A stretch of 64,000 nt of DNA from Crocosphaera chwakensis CCY0110 (GCF_000169335.1 NZ_AAXW01000001.1:62001-126000); one strand, 5' to 3'; shown: positions 52,682-62,208, counted from the stretch's first letter. The notes: generated by a model not told the origin, from the sequence alone. A program made the numbers and translations.

Positions 52682-54049
52682 ATGAATCAAGATTATCAAC
52701 AAGGCAATCTGGTTGAATTAGATATTATCGATCTGAGTCATAGTGGTGACGGGGTTGGTAAGTTAGAGGGAAAAGCGGTTTTTGTTGCTGATACGGTTAC
52801 CGGCGATCGCATTTTAGCTCGTTTAACCCACGTAAAAAAACAATACGCCTATGGGAAATTACAAGAAATTATCTCACCGTCTACTCATCGTATTCGACCG
52901 AATTGCATCGTAGCCGATAAATGTGGGGGTTGTCAGTGGCAACATATTTCCCCTGACTATCAACTCACAGCCAAAGAAAACCAAGTCATTCAAGCTTTAA
53001 AACGGCTCGGTGGTTTCGAGAATCCCCCAGTTTTGCCTATTTTATCCTCCCCAGAAATTTTGGGGTATCGCAATAAAGCCACTTATCCCCTGAGACGTTC
53101 AACCACAGGGACTGTACAAGCTGGCTATTATCAACGGAATACTCACCAACTCATTAATCTTAATCAATGTCCCATTCAAGATGCTCGTCTTAATCCGATT
53201 TTGGCCGAGGTTAAACAAGATATACAAGCACAGGGTTGGAGTATTTACAATGAAACAACCGGGACAGGTAAACTGAGACATTTAGGGTTACGTATTGGCA
53301 GAAGAACAGGAGAAATATTATTAACCCTTGTTAGTACGAGTAAAAATCTCACTAATTTTCAACAGCAAGCTGAAACCTGGCTACAACGCTATCCTAATTT
53401 AGTGGGAGTGTCTATTAACTATAATCCCCATGAAGGTAACAAGATTTTTGGCGAAGAAACTTTTAATTATGTGGGTCGTCCTTACCTACTAGAAATCTTT
53501 GGTGAACTCAACTTTCAATTAAGTTCTGATACCTTCTTTCAAGTTAACACTGACGGAGCAGAACTACTCTTGAAGGTGCTGTTAGAAAAATTGTCTTTGA
53601 CAGGGGAAGAAAACTTAATTGATGCTTATTGTGGTGTGGGGACTTTTACCTTACCTTTAGCCCAACAAGTCACTCAAGCTATCGGTATTGAAAGTAATAA
53701 AAAGGCCGTCGAACAAGCAATAAATAATTCAAAAATTAATGGCGTTAATAATGTGCAATTTTATCAAGGAACCGTTGAAACCATGTTACCATTCCTTGAT
53801 TTTTCTCCTGACATTGTTGTTCTTGATCCTCCCCGTAAAGGCTGCGATCGCAGGGTTATAGATACCTTAAAAGAAATGGGTTCTCCTGTCATAATTTATA
53901 TTAGTTGTCAGCCTTCGACTTTAGCTCGTGACTTACAAAAGTTATGTCAACAAGACCTTTATACATTACAGTGGATACAACCCATTGATTTCTTTCCACA
54001 AACTGCTCACATCGAATCAATGGCTTTGATTAGACATAATGTTGGCTAA
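52682..54049 (+). CDS. rlmD: 23S rRNA (uracil-5-)-methyltransferase, RumA/RlmD-like
   Basis: A 455-residue enzyme from ATG 52682; an ORF extension upstream to 52619 overlaps the previous gene and is not used. It has a TRAM RNA-binding domain (about 1-65), iron-sulfur cysteines (NCIVADKCGGCQWQH), and a Rossmann methyltransferase with DAYCGVGTFTLPLA, VVLDPPRKGCD and the catalytic Cys in ISCQPSTLARDL. It places m5U in 23S rRNA or, in some members, tRNA. Which position is methylated cannot be read. Confidence 0.9.
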   Translation: MNQDYQQGNLVELDIIDLSHSGDGVGKLEGKAVFVADTVTGDRILARLTHVKKQYAYGKLQEIISPSTHRIRPNCIVADKCGGCQWQHISPDYQLTAKENQVIQALKRLGGFENPPVLPILSSPEILGYRNKATYPLRRSTTGTVQAGYYQRNTHQLINLNQCPIQDARLNPILAEVKQDIQAQGWSIYNETTGTGKLRHLGLRIGRRTGEILLTLVSTSKNLTNFQQQAETWLQRYPNLVGVSINYNPHEGNKIFGEETFNYVGRPYLLEIFGELNFQLSSDTFFQVNTDGAELLLKVLLEKLSLTGEENLIDAYCGVGTFTLPLAQQVTQAIGIESNKKAVEQAINNSKINGVNNVQFYQGTVETMLPFLDFSPDIVVLDPPRKGCDRRVIDTLKEMGSPVIIYISCQPSTLARDLQKLCQQDLYTLQWIQPIDFFPQTAHIESMALIRHNVG

Positions 54050-54192
54050 TATGCTATAATAAGGTTAGTTATTAGACTAATCATGTTAATTATTTGTTTT
54101 AGAAATTTTCACTTAACCAATTCTCTTAATCTAAAAATTACATTTCCTTAAGCCATGTTATAGCTAAAACTAAGTGTTTTAATTCCATCATT

Positions 54193-54218
54193 CTGTCGTC
54201 TAAATATCTAGACAACAG
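54193..54218. promoter_or_regulatory. Imperfect palindrome upstream of the anti-sigma-factor-like gene
   Basis: CTGTCGTCTA (54193-54202) and TAGACAACAG (54209-54218) are inverted with 9 of 10 matches and a six-base centre. It lies 60 bases before the GTG at 54279. It could be a regulator-binding site; no regulator is known. Confidence 0.3.
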
Positions 54219-54278
54219 TTCTCTAAAACCAAAACCATAGAATATCTGTAAAAAAATTCAACTTAGAGGTGACAGCAC

Positions 54279-54734
54279 GTGCTTGCTATTTCCCTACCGC
54301 CAACCAAGCGATATGGTTGTACAATGAGCTTCACATCAACGCTCTATTTATGTCCTGTTCTTGACTTATTATTAGCTAAGATTCCTGATGATTTACAGCC
54401 AGAAATCAGACTAGGACTACAAGAAGCCTTGGTCAATGCGGCCAAACATGGCAATAAACTCGACCCTACCAAGTCTATTGTTGTTCAATTTTCCGTTACA
54501 CCAGAAGGTTATTCTTGGGTCATATCAGACCAAGGAAAAGGTTTTTCCTCTTATCATAGTTGTCCAGACCATTCTTTAGAAGCATTACCCCCCGACGAAT
54601 CAGAAAACGGCAGGGGGTTTTGTTTGCTACACGAAATTTTTGATCAAGTTCATTGGAATCAGCAAAAAACAGAGTTGAGATTATGTAAGCAAGTGAAAAA
54701 AGGGAAAAGACAGCTATTATCAATTAATAATTAA
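54279..54734 (+). CDS. RsbW/SpoIIAB-like anti-sigma regulatory ATPase
   Basis: A 151-residue GHKL-fold protein starting with GTG 54279 (AGAGGTGA upstream). LGLQEALVNAAKHGN is the N-box, VISDQGKGFSSY the G1 box, and GRGFCLLHEIFD the G2 box. Such kinases bind sigma factors or phosphorylate an STAS-type antagonist in partner-switching systems. No sigma factor, STAS protein or phosphatase gene is adjacent, so partners lie elsewhere. Confidence 0.85.
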   Translation: MLAISLPPTKRYGCTMSFTSTLYLCPVLDLLLAKIPDDLQPEIRLGLQEALVNAAKHGNKLDPTKSIVVQFSVTPEGYSWVISDQGKGFSSYHSCPDHSLEALPPDESENGRGFCLLHEIFDQVHWNQQKTELRLCKQVKKGKRQLLSINN

Positions 54735-54754
54735 TAAACAATTATTGATTATTT

Positions 54755-54791
54755 AACTGGGTTCAATTTTAGCTAATGACCCAGTTTTTTT
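54755..54791 (+). terminator. Rho-independent terminator
   Basis: AACTGGGT (54755-54762) pairs with ACCCAGTT (54779-54786), followed by TTTTT. It ends the anti-sigma-factor-like gene and lies just before the end of the convergent PSII S4 gene. Confidence 0.75.
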
Positions 54792-54798
54792 ATCCCAA

Positions 54799-55578
54799 TT
54801 ATTGAAATCGAGTGAGGTGGATACGATAGCGTTGTTTTTTAGTAATACCTACTTCTCCGACTTCTAAGCGTCCTTTTCCTCTTACTGCAATCAAATCTCC
54901 TGATTCTATATTATGACTCGCTTGGGTAATTTCCTTCCAATTAACCCGTACATCCCCTTTATTAATAGCATCAACCATCTTACTGCGAGACATCCCAAAC
55001 CCTGCAGAGGCGATCGCATCTAAACGCATGGATGCTTCTACGGTAGTCATCTCTTTAGTTTTGGGGGGTCGTATTTTTAACTCACTCAGTTCAATGCTTT
55101 GCGTTTTAACAGGAACTGATCGGACTTGGGTTAAGCTTGTTTCTAGGAATTCCACCAATTCAGGAACGATGATCACCTGACCACCTCTTTCTCCCAAAAC
55201 GATAATATCCCCTATTTTGTCCCGTACAATACCTGTGGCTAAAATTGCCCCTAGAAAGTCTCGATGACTGGCAGGATCAAAAAGGAAGTTTCCTGCAATA
55301 TCCAAGGCTGCTAGGGGAATTTGCGACTGTTCTAAGGGGATTTCGGGACGGGTTATCCCAATTCTTCGCCTTTCTGCTTGAGGATACCCTCCCCATACCA
55401 TTATTTCTACTTCCGTTAACTGACTAAACGCATTTTCGACTTCTGCAACAACAGGAGGGGAGAAAAAGTCACTCACGACTACCTCCCAGGTTTTGATCGC
55501 CATCTCTGCTTGATCAATAATTCGGGTCATTTCTTCACGATTTTCGATCCCTTTCAGGAGTGTTTCTCTAGGTAGCAT
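54799..55578 (-). CDS. Photosystem II S4-domain protein (YlmH-like)
   Basis: A 259-residue protein. The C-terminal S4 RNA-binding domain reads MRLDAIASAGFGMSRSKMVDAINKGDVRVNW followed by NIESGDLIAVRGKGRLEVGEV. The N-terminal part (about 1-170) is the YlmH-like domain with VWGGYPQAERRRIGI and ILGAILATGIVRDKIGDIIV. This is the cyanobacterial PSII S4 family, thought to be linked to photosystem II assembly or chloroplast-type RNA handling. Sequence length is typical. Confidence 0.88.
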   Translation of the reverse strand: MLPRETLLKGIENREEMTRIIDQAEMAIKTWEVVVSDFFSPPVVAEVENAFSQLTEVEIMVWGGYPQAERRRIGITRPEIPLEQSQIPLAALDIAGNFLFDPASHRDFLGAILATGIVRDKIGDIIVLGERGGQVIIVPELVEFLETSLTQVRSVPVKTQSIELSELKIRPPKTKEMTTVEASMRLDAIASAGFGMSRSKMVDAINKGDVRVNWKEITQASHNIESGDLIAVRGKGRLEVGEVGITKKQRYRIHLTRFQ

Positions 55579-55581
55579 AAG

Positions 55582-55930
55582 GGTTTAGTAACGATTAATT
55601 AGTTTATCTTTGACTAAAAAAGCAGTAATTTCTAATAATTTCAGATTCATAGTAATAGAAGAGATTTCTTGCTGACGTAACCCTGTAAAGTCATTATTAA
55701 ATAGTTTGCCATTTCGATTGTATTTAATTTTAAAGATTGATGAATATCTTGCATTTTGCTAGGATTTAAAGCAAATATAACCAACCTAATATGATTAGTT
55801 CTTCCTGGAGTCTCAGGATATAAATAACTATGATTCAGCAATTTCTGACGATTCTTAGCTAAAAAATTTTGTAAGGTGGTTGTTCCTGTTTTTTCCGTTC
55901 CTGTATTCCTATATGAAGAAATGCTTTCAT
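55582..55930 (-). pseudogene. Sulfotransferase-like gene remnant
   Basis: On the minus strand, ATG 55930 opens MKAFLHIG, then the frame is lost. After eight extra bases (55899-55906, ATACAGGA) another frame reads TEKTGTTTLQNFLAKNRQ and LNHSYLYPETPGRTNHIRLV, the 5'-phosphosulfate-binding loop of sulfotransferase-like proteins. That frame stops at 55647. A third frame to 55582 reads NGKLFNNDFTGLRQQ and LKLLEITAFLVKDKL, possibly the protein's end after internal loss. The functional enzyme would be about 300 residues. Decayed. Confidence 0.6.
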
Positions 55931-55966
55931 CTATTTTTTATGAGCGAGCGAAAAATGGTTAAAATA

Positions 55967-56479
55967 TCACCCATCAGAATCTGTGTAACCTTGAAGATTT
56001 TCGGGGTTTAAGGGACGAAGTATGGATGTTGCTTTATTTTTCAGGCTAGTCGCTCCTTGTACAATAACAATATATTTTCCTGCGTTGAGACGATTTCGAT
56101 AGGGTAACGCATCCCCACTACCTACAGATAGACCGACACCTCCACCCACAAAAAAGCTACCCATCCCTCCGGCAATGGCACCAGCAACCCCTCCTAAGAT
56201 ATGATTCCAGGGTTCTCCTGCCCAGTTGAAACTATTGACCCCAGTGATTAAATCAAAGGTATAACCAGCAACGAAGCCAAAGGGAACAAGCCATATAGCC
56301 ATGAGCATAGCACGTCTTTTAGCCTGTTGTGCTGGGTCAATTAAGCCAAATTCATCAGCACTTTTGTACCCTTTGCCTAATATACTCATTTGACTGGTGG
56401 GGATACCTCCTTTTTCTAGGGCGGTATAAGCTTCTTCTGCTTTAATGCGATCGCTAACAACAGCTATCAGATAATCCAT
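55967..56479 (-). CDS. Hypothetical protein with glycine-zipper membrane segments
   Basis: A 170-residue protein. The N-terminus DYLIAVVSDRIKAEEAYTALEKGGI is a ferredoxin-like domain common in stress proteins related to DUF1269. Two hydrophobic glycine-rich helices follow (LVPFGFVAGYTFDLITG and ILGGVAGAIAGGMGSFFVGGGVGL). A short basic tail closes the protein. Membrane-associated; function not established. Isolated minus-strand gene next to a 246-base spacer. Confidence 0.6.
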   Translation of the reverse strand: MDYLIAVVSDRIKAEEAYTALEKGGIPTSQMSILGKGYKSADEFGLIDPAQQAKRRAMLMAIWLVPFGFVAGYTFDLITGVNSFNWAGEPWNHILGGVAGAIAGGMGSFFVGGGVGLSVGSGDALPYRNRLNAGKYIVIVQGATSLKNKATSILRPLNPENLQGYTDSDG

Positions 56480-56725
56480 AGAAAGAGTTTAAATACTTAT
56501 CTAATCTAGTTTAAAATCTTTTTGCTTTATTGACCACCAACCAGCAGAAAATTGAGTCGCTCACTTTCCCTGTTATGTCCGTTACGACTTTATTATGAAC
56601 TTAGCACGATAGCCAGATATTAAGATAACATAAATTAGTTTTCGACAGGGATAAGAATGATTATGATCAAAGAAATTAGAATCGTCAATCTATGGTTAGT
56701 TTCTTAGGTTGAAAATTATATCTTA

Positions 56726-59638
56726 ATGAATTCATCTATGACATTTTTGATCGGTGCTTTAATTATTTTTATTGTTTGCCCTTTATTAGGGGGTCTTCCT
56801 TTAATTAATTGGTTAACTTATGCTATCAAGGGAAAGAAATTATCTCAATTAGGAACCGGTAATGTCTCGGTTTCTGCTGCTTTTTATCACGGGGGAACTT
56901 TGGTTGGTGTTTTGGCTGTTTTGTCAGAAGCAGGAAAAGGCATTATTGTTGTTTTACTAGCTCGTTATTTTTTCCCATTTGAACCTTTTTGGGAATTGAT
57001 GGCCTTAATAGCACTTATTATAGGAAGATATTGGAGGGGAAAAGGAGCAGGAACGACCAATTTATTTTGGGGAATGATGGTTCATGACTGGGCTGCAACT
57101 TTTTTAACTGCGTTAATTGGTTTGAGTAGTTTTACTATTTTTCGAGATAGAGTAACTGGACGTTTAGTGGCTTTATTATTATTAGCATTTATTTTAACAG
57201 TTAGACATTCTCATGATTTAGGTTATATTGTCTTAGCCTGGAGTTTATCAGGATTAATGGCTTGGATTTTTTCTAAAATTCCTGATGATTTGTCTTTACC
57301 AGAAACTGGTATAAAATCTTCTTCTAAAAATATGTTTACTTTTTTTCGAGGCGAAAAATCTATTTTGTCTTTAAACGATAAATTAGAGTCTAATAAAGTC
57401 GGTTCAAAAGCTGCCAATTTAGCTTATTTAAGAAGTTTAGGGTATGGGGTTCCTAATGGTTGGATTTTACTGCCAGGGGATGATTCACAAATCCTATTAG
57501 ATTATATTGATCCCAGTATAGAAAATCCTTTTGCTGTTCGTTCTTCTGCCATGGGAGAAGACACGGAAACCGCTTCAGCAGCTGGACAATATTTAACTAT
57601 TTTAAATGTCACTAACAAAGGAGAATTACAAAGGGCAATTTTAGATTGTCTTACTGCTTATAATCATCCTCATGCTGTTAAATACCGTCGGGATAAAGGA
57701 CAATCTGATGAAGGGATTGCTTTATTAATTCAAAAGCAAATTAAAGGAACTTTTTCAGGTGTTGCTTTTAGTCGAGATCCCGTTAATCCTTTGAATAATT
57801 GTGTTATAGTTGAAGCCTTACCAGGAGGAGCAAATCAAATTGTTTCAGGTAAAATAACTCCTGAACAATATAAGGTGGAAGTTTACAATGAACTAGAAAA
57901 TGATGTTATTAACATTAAAAATACTGAACAAATAAAATCGAGAAATGTTCCTAATTTTATTATAGAAAAGGTTGCTATTTTAGCCAGAGATATTGAAACT
58001 TTATATCATGGAGTTCCTCAAGATATCGAGTGGACTTATGACGGGGAAACTTTATGGATATTACAAACAAGAAGTATTACTAATTTACAACCTATTTGGA
58101 CAAGAAAAATTGCATCAGAAGTAATTCCAGGGGTTATACATCCGTTAACCTGGTCAATTAATAAACCTTTAACTTGTGGCGTATGGGGTGATATTTTTAC
58201 CCTGGTTTTAAAAGACAGAGCAACAGATTTAGACTTTAGTCAAACTGCTACCCTACACTATCAACAAGCTTATTTTAATGCTACTTTATTAGGTCAAATT
58301 TTTCGACGAATGGGACTGCCTCCAGAAAGTTTAGAATTTCTGACTAGAGGGACGAAAATGACTAAACCGTCTATCAGTTCAACTATCAGTAATTTACCAG
58401 GTTTATTCCGTTTATTAAAAAGGGAATGGACGCTAAAAAAGGACTTTTGGGAAGATTATCAACAACAATTTAAACCTCAATTGGAAAAATTACAGCATCA
58501 AGACATTAATCAATTATCCCCTCAAGAATTACTACAGAATATCGATAAAATATTATCTTTATTAAAACCTGCAACTTATTATAGTATTCTAGCCCCTTTA
58601 AGTTTAGCATTAAGACAGACAATATTGAAGGTATCACCAGAAAAACTAAATAATAGTGTAACACCAGAAATCGCTGCTTTACAATCCTTAGAAAATTTAG
58701 CAAATGAAATTAATTTATTGACTAATGAAGAGAATATAGATAATAGAGAAGATTTGTTTTCAATCTTAGAAAAAAGCCAAAAAGGAAAAAATTTAATTCA
58801 AGAATTTTATCAAATTATAGAAGATTATGGTTATTTAAGTGATGTAGCTACTGATATTTCTATTCCTTGTTGGCGAGATAATCCTAATATCGTTAAAATC
58901 TTATTGACTCAATTAACTAAAAATTCTGGTCAGCGTAATAATATTTCTAGAAAAAATAATAGTAATTGGAGAATTAAACAAGTACAGAAAAGATTAAATT
59001 TAAAAGGAAAAGTAACCGAGATTTATTCTCAATTGTTAGCTCAGTTACGGTGGCACTTTTTAGCATTGAGTCATTATCTAATTGAAACCCAAGTTATTCA
59101 AGAATATCACGATATTTTTGAATTAACCTATGCTGAAATTTTAGATATAATCCAAGACGAAAATAAAAATAATTATACAGAATTAAACAAGAAAATTAGT
59201 AAAAGAAAAGAGCAATTTAATATCCATCAAAACTTAAAAAGGATTCCTTATATTGTTTATGGTAATATTACACCAATACCAGACAATAAAACCAAGTTAT
59301 CATCAAATTCTTCTAGAAAATTTCAAGGAATAGGCGCAAGTTTTGGACAAGCAGAAGGATATATTAAAATTTGCCGTAACTTTCAACAAATAGAAGAAAT
59401 AAAAGCTAATACAATTTTAGTCATTCCCTATGCGGACTCAGGATGGAGTCCCTTACTTGCTAATGCAGATGGTATCATAGCAGAAGTAGGGGGAGCCTTA
59501 TCTCATGGGGCAATTATTGCCCGTGAATATGGAATTCCTGCTGTAATGAATATTGACCATGCAACTGAAATTTTTAGAGAAGGTCAAAAAGTAAAAATAG
59601 ACGGACAACAAGGTATTATTGAACTATTAGAAGATTAA
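56726..59638 (+). CDS. PlsY-like membrane domain fused to PEP-synthase/rifampicin-phosphotransferase-like module
   Basis: A 970-residue protein. Residues about 1-190 are a membrane domain with PlsY-type motifs (LGTGNVSVSAAFYHGG; GRYWRGKGAGTTNLFWG), like glycerol-3-phosphate acyltransferases. Residues about 215-445 are an ATP-grasp domain (SNKVGSKAANLAYLRSLGYGVPNGW; AVRSSAMGEDTETASAAGQYL). A middle region of 440 residues of unknown fold follows. The C-terminus has the phosphohistidine swivelling domain, EVGGALSHGAIIAREYGIPAV with His927. No C-terminal PEP/pyruvate TIM barrel is present, so the layout is like rifampicin phosphotransferase, not PEP synthase. The phosphoryl acceptor is unknown. 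Confidence 0.8.
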   Translation: MNSSMTFLIGALIIFIVCPLLGGLPLINWLTYAIKGKKLSQLGTGNVSVSAAFYHGGTLVGVLAVLSEAGKGIIVVLLARYFFPFEPFWELMALIALIIGRYWRGKGAGTTNLFWGMMVHDWAATFLTALIGLSSFTIFRDRVTGRLVALLLLAFILTVRHSHDLGYIVLAWSLSGLMAWIFSKIPDDLSLPETGIKSSSKNMFTFFRGEKSILSLNDKLESNKVGSKAANLAYLRSLGYGVPNGWILLPGDDSQILLDYIDPSIENPFAVRSSAMGEDTETASAAGQYLTILNVTNKGELQRAILDCLTAYNHPHAVKYRRDKGQSDEGIALLIQKQIKGTFSGVAFSRDPVNPLNNCVIVEALPGGANQIVSGKITPEQYKVEVYNELENDVINIKNTEQIKSRNVPNFIIEKVAILARDIETLYHGVPQDIEWTYDGETLWILQTRSITNLQPIWTRKIASEVIPGVIHPLTWSINKPLTCGVWGDIFTLVLKDRATDLDFSQTATLHYQQAYFNATLLGQIFRRMGLPPESLEFLTRGTKMTKPSISSTISNLPGLFRLLKREWTLKKDFWEDYQQQFKPQLEKLQHQDINQLSPQELLQNIDKILSLLKPATYYSILAPLSLALRQTILKVSPEKLNNSVTPEIAALQSLENLANEINLLTNEENIDNREDLFSILEKSQKGKNLIQEFYQIIEDYGYLSDVATDISIPCWRDNPNIVKILLTQLTKNSGQRNNISRKNNSNWRIKQVQKRLNLKGKVTEIYSQLLAQLRWHFLALSHYLIETQVIQEYHDIFELTYAEILDIIQDENKNNYTELNKKISKRKEQFNIHQNLKRIPYIVYGNITPIPDNKTKLSSNSSRKFQGIGASFGQAEGYIKICRNFQQIEEIKANTILVIPYADSGWSPLLANADGIIAEVGGALSHGAIIAREYGIPAVMNIDHATEIFREGQKVKIDGQQGIIELLED

Positions 59639-59649
59639 TTTGAACAATT

Positions 59650-61149
59650 ATGGTTAAAATATTCAAAAAAACAATAAACTTTAAAGAATTATTTAAAAAA
59701 TCAAACCAATTTGACTGGATAGTTTTCAGTTGTATTTTATCTCTAACCATAGGAATAGTCGCCTTGTTAATTATAGGGGATCAAGTTCCTTTTAAAGTTA
59801 GACACTTTAGTTGGGAAGGCAAAAAAGTAGGAGTAAAAGATAAAACATTTACGTTGAGTTTTAATCGTTCCGTTGATACTAATAGTGTAGAAAAAAATTT
59901 AATGATTGAACCTCCCCTTCCTGGTAAGATAGCTTGGCAAGGAAGAAAGTTGATTTATACCTTAAATGATCCACCTATTTATGGAACCAATTATCAAATA
60001 AAATTAGACAATCTTCAACCTAGTTACAAAGAAGAAGATATTCAACCTTTTGTCAGTTTATTTAGTACCCGTGACCGAGTTTTTGCCTATATTGGTATTG
60101 AAGGAGAGGAAAAAGGACGCTTAATTTTATATAATATTACCGACCTGAATAAACCGCAAAAAACCATTCTAACTCCTGGAGATTTAGTGGTTACTAACTT
60201 TCAGATTTATCCAGATAGTGAAAAAATCATTTTTAGCGCGTTTGAACCTAATATTCGTGGTCAAGGATTAGCGAAACAAGAACTTTATACTGTTACCACA
60301 GGATTTAATGTTGATCCATCAAAAACCCCCTCTCAACGTGCAGGAAAACTAAAACGAATTCTAGACGCTAATGAATATCAAAATATTAGTTTTGATCTCT
60401 CAAGAAATGGAGAAGTTATTATCGTCGAACGAGTTAGTCATAGAAATAGTGATGATAGTAGTTTGTGGATTATTACTAAAGATAATCAACCCATATCTTT
60501 AGGTATTCCTGGATCTGAATTTGTAATTTCTCCCGACGGAAAACGCTTAGCCGTTGCTCAACAAGGGGGAATTCGTATGGTTCCCCTGGGATCTAATGGG
60601 GGAACGTCTCGCATTTTTCAAAATTATCAAAAACCCCTTGGTTTTTCTGAAAGTGGTGAAAAACTTTTGCTTATTAAAGATAATATTGATTCTACCCGTT
60701 CTTTAGTTGTGATTAATCAAGATGGGAAAAATCAAGAACTATTTCGTACCCCTTATCCCATTTTAGATTGTAAATTTGAACCAAGGGATCAAAAAGATAT
60801 ATATTGTTTGAAAACAGATGTCATTCAAGGAGAAAATGGACAGTATCGAGAAGAACCATTTTTATCGGTGATGAATCTAGAAAAAGAAACAGATTTACCT
60901 TTATTAGCTTTACCGAACTATCGAGATGTGGCTTTGAGTATGTCTCCTGATGGAGTTGCTTTATTGTTTGATCAAGTGGTCACTACAGTCCCTCAGTCTC
61001 CTTCAGATTTATTGACAACTGAACAGGAGGCGATCGCAGATGGACAGGTTTGGTTACTTCCTTTACCCGACTTAAAAGAAGCAAACAAGTCTGTCAATAT
61101 TAAACCGCAAGAACTCATTTTTGGCTTTAAACCTCAATGGTTGCCTTAA
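59650..61149 (+). CDS. Membrane-anchored Ig-like/beta-propeller protein
   Basis: A 499-residue protein with one N-terminal membrane helix (IVFSCILSLTIGIVALLIIG). A Big-type Ig domain follows (about 50-135; KTFTLSFNRSVDTNSVEKNL), and then a TolB/WD40-like propeller (SFDLSRNGEVIIVERV, VISPDGKRLAVAQQGGIRMV, ALSMSPDGVALLFDQV). It is exported but tethered. It begins 11 bases after the PlsY fusion gene, so co-transcription and a linked role at the membrane are likely. No enzymatic residues are recognised. Confidence 0.7.
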   Translation: MVKIFKKTINFKELFKKSNQFDWIVFSCILSLTIGIVALLIIGDQVPFKVRHFSWEGKKVGVKDKTFTLSFNRSVDTNSVEKNLMIEPPLPGKIAWQGRKLIYTLNDPPIYGTNYQIKLDNLQPSYKEEDIQPFVSLFSTRDRVFAYIGIEGEEKGRLILYNITDLNKPQKTILTPGDLVVTNFQIYPDSEKIIFSAFEPNIRGQGLAKQELYTVTTGFNVDPSKTPSQRAGKLKRILDANEYQNISFDLSRNGEVIIVERVSHRNSDDSSLWIITKDNQPISLGIPGSEFVISPDGKRLAVAQQGGIRMVPLGSNGGTSRIFQNYQKPLGFSESGEKLLLIKDNIDSTRSLVVINQDGKNQELFRTPYPILDCKFEPRDQKDIYCLKTDVIQGENGQYREEPFLSVMNLEKETDLPLLALPNYRDVALSMSPDGVALLFDQVVTTVPQSPSDLLTTEQEAIADGQVWLLPLPDLKEANKSVNIKPQELIFGFKPQWLP

Positions 61150-61214
61150 TAACTATCTCTACTATGAGTTAAAATTGAATATAGATATAAGCAACAAGCA
61201 TCAAGAGGGTTAAC

Positions 61215-61412
61215 ATGAGTCAACTAATTGCTGTCATTGTCTTAGGAATTTATCTACTAGGAATCTGGAAATTTGTTTCAGGATATAATCGGACTAATTT
61301 CAATCGTCAGTTACCGACAAAATTGATGTTAGCCTTACTCTGGCCGGTATTGTTAACAGTTAATACATCTTATCGTCAAAACTTTACTAAAGCGTTAAAA
61401 GGAAGAAGATAG
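61215..61412 (+). CDS. Small membrane hypothetical protein
   Basis: A 65-residue protein with one clear helix (LIAVIVLGIYLLGIWKFV) and a second weaker one (LMLALLWPVLLTV), ending in a basic tail (RQNFTKALKGRR). It lies 65 bases after the propeller gene and 10 bases before the precorrin reductase gene. Family unknown; the coding character is supported by its GAGGG-type ribosome-binding site. Confidence 0.55.
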   Translation: MSQLIAVIVLGIYLLGIWKFVSGYNRTNFNRQLPTKLMLALLWPVLLTVNTSYRQNFTKALKGRR

Positions 61413-61422
61413 TAACCATCAA

Positions 61423-62208
61423 ATGAAAAAGACGGGTAAACTGTGGGTCATTGGAGGAACGGGGGACAGTGTTGATGCTGTTAAACATATTGTTAAGCAT
61501 TCTTTTCCTTGTATTGTCACTGTAACAACTCCAACTGCTTCTGATCTTTACCCAACTCTTTCAAATCTTAGCATTCAGATTGGTAAATTAGATAAGAAAG
61601 AAATTCAACAATTATGTACTCAAGAAACTGTTAAAGGAATTATTGATGCGTCCCATCCTTTCGCAATTAATATTTCTCAACAAGTGATAGAATTTGCTCA
61701 AACTGAGAATATACCTTATTTACGTTATGAAAGACCTAGTTTAAAGATAAATTCTCAAGCTATTTACTTAGATAGTTTTGAACACTTACTTGAAGGTAAT
61801 TATTTAGAAAATAAGCGAGTTTTATTAACGGTTGGCTGTCAAGCTTTATCTAGGTTTAAATCATGCCATGAAAAGTTAGTTTTATATGCTCGTATTTTAC
61901 CTAAATTAGAGTCTCTCAAGATGGCTTTAAATGCAGGATTCTCAGAAAGTAAAATAATTGCTTTACGGCCTCCTATTACACTAGAGTTAGAACGGTCATT
62001 ATGGCAACAATGGCAAATTGATTTAGTGGTAACCAAAGCATCAGGAAAACAAGGAGGAGAAGATATTAAACTAACAGTGGCTAAGGAGTTGGGTATTCCT
62101 CTAATTGTTATTAAACGACCTTTAATACAGTATCCAAAACAAACCGAGCAAATGTCTGATATTATTGAATTTTGTTATCAATGTTTTCAAGGAGTCAATC
62201 ATGTCTGA
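61423..62208 (+). CDS. cbiJ: Precorrin-6A/cobalt-precorrin-6A reductase
   Basis: A 261-residue Rossmann-like reductase of cobalamin ring synthesis. KLWVIGGTGDSVDAVKHI, GIIDASHPFAINISQQV, RYERPSL, RVLLTVGCQAL and VVTKASGKQGGEDIKLTVAKELGIPLIVIKRP are CobK/CbiJ hallmarks. It overlaps the DUF2470 gene by eight bases. No other cobalamin genes are nearby and no cobalamin riboswitch is seen upstream. Confidence 0.92.
   Translation: MKKTGKLWVIGGTGDSVDAVKHIVKHSFPCIVTVTTPTASDLYPTLSNLSIQIGKLDKKEIQQLCTQETVKGIIDASHPFAINISQQVIEFAQTENIPYLRYERPSLKINSQAIYLDSFEHLLEGNYLENKRVLLTVGCQALSRFKSCHEKLVLYARILPKLESLKMALNAGFSESKIIALRPPITLELERSLWQQWQIDLVVTKASGKQGGEDIKLTVAKELGIPLIVIKRPLIQYPKQTEQMSDIIEFCYQCFQGVNHV

Noticed and set aside
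61150..61422. Cobalamin riboswitch before cbiJ
   Set aside because: Neither the B12-box nor a multi-stem leader could be recognised in the short spacers.
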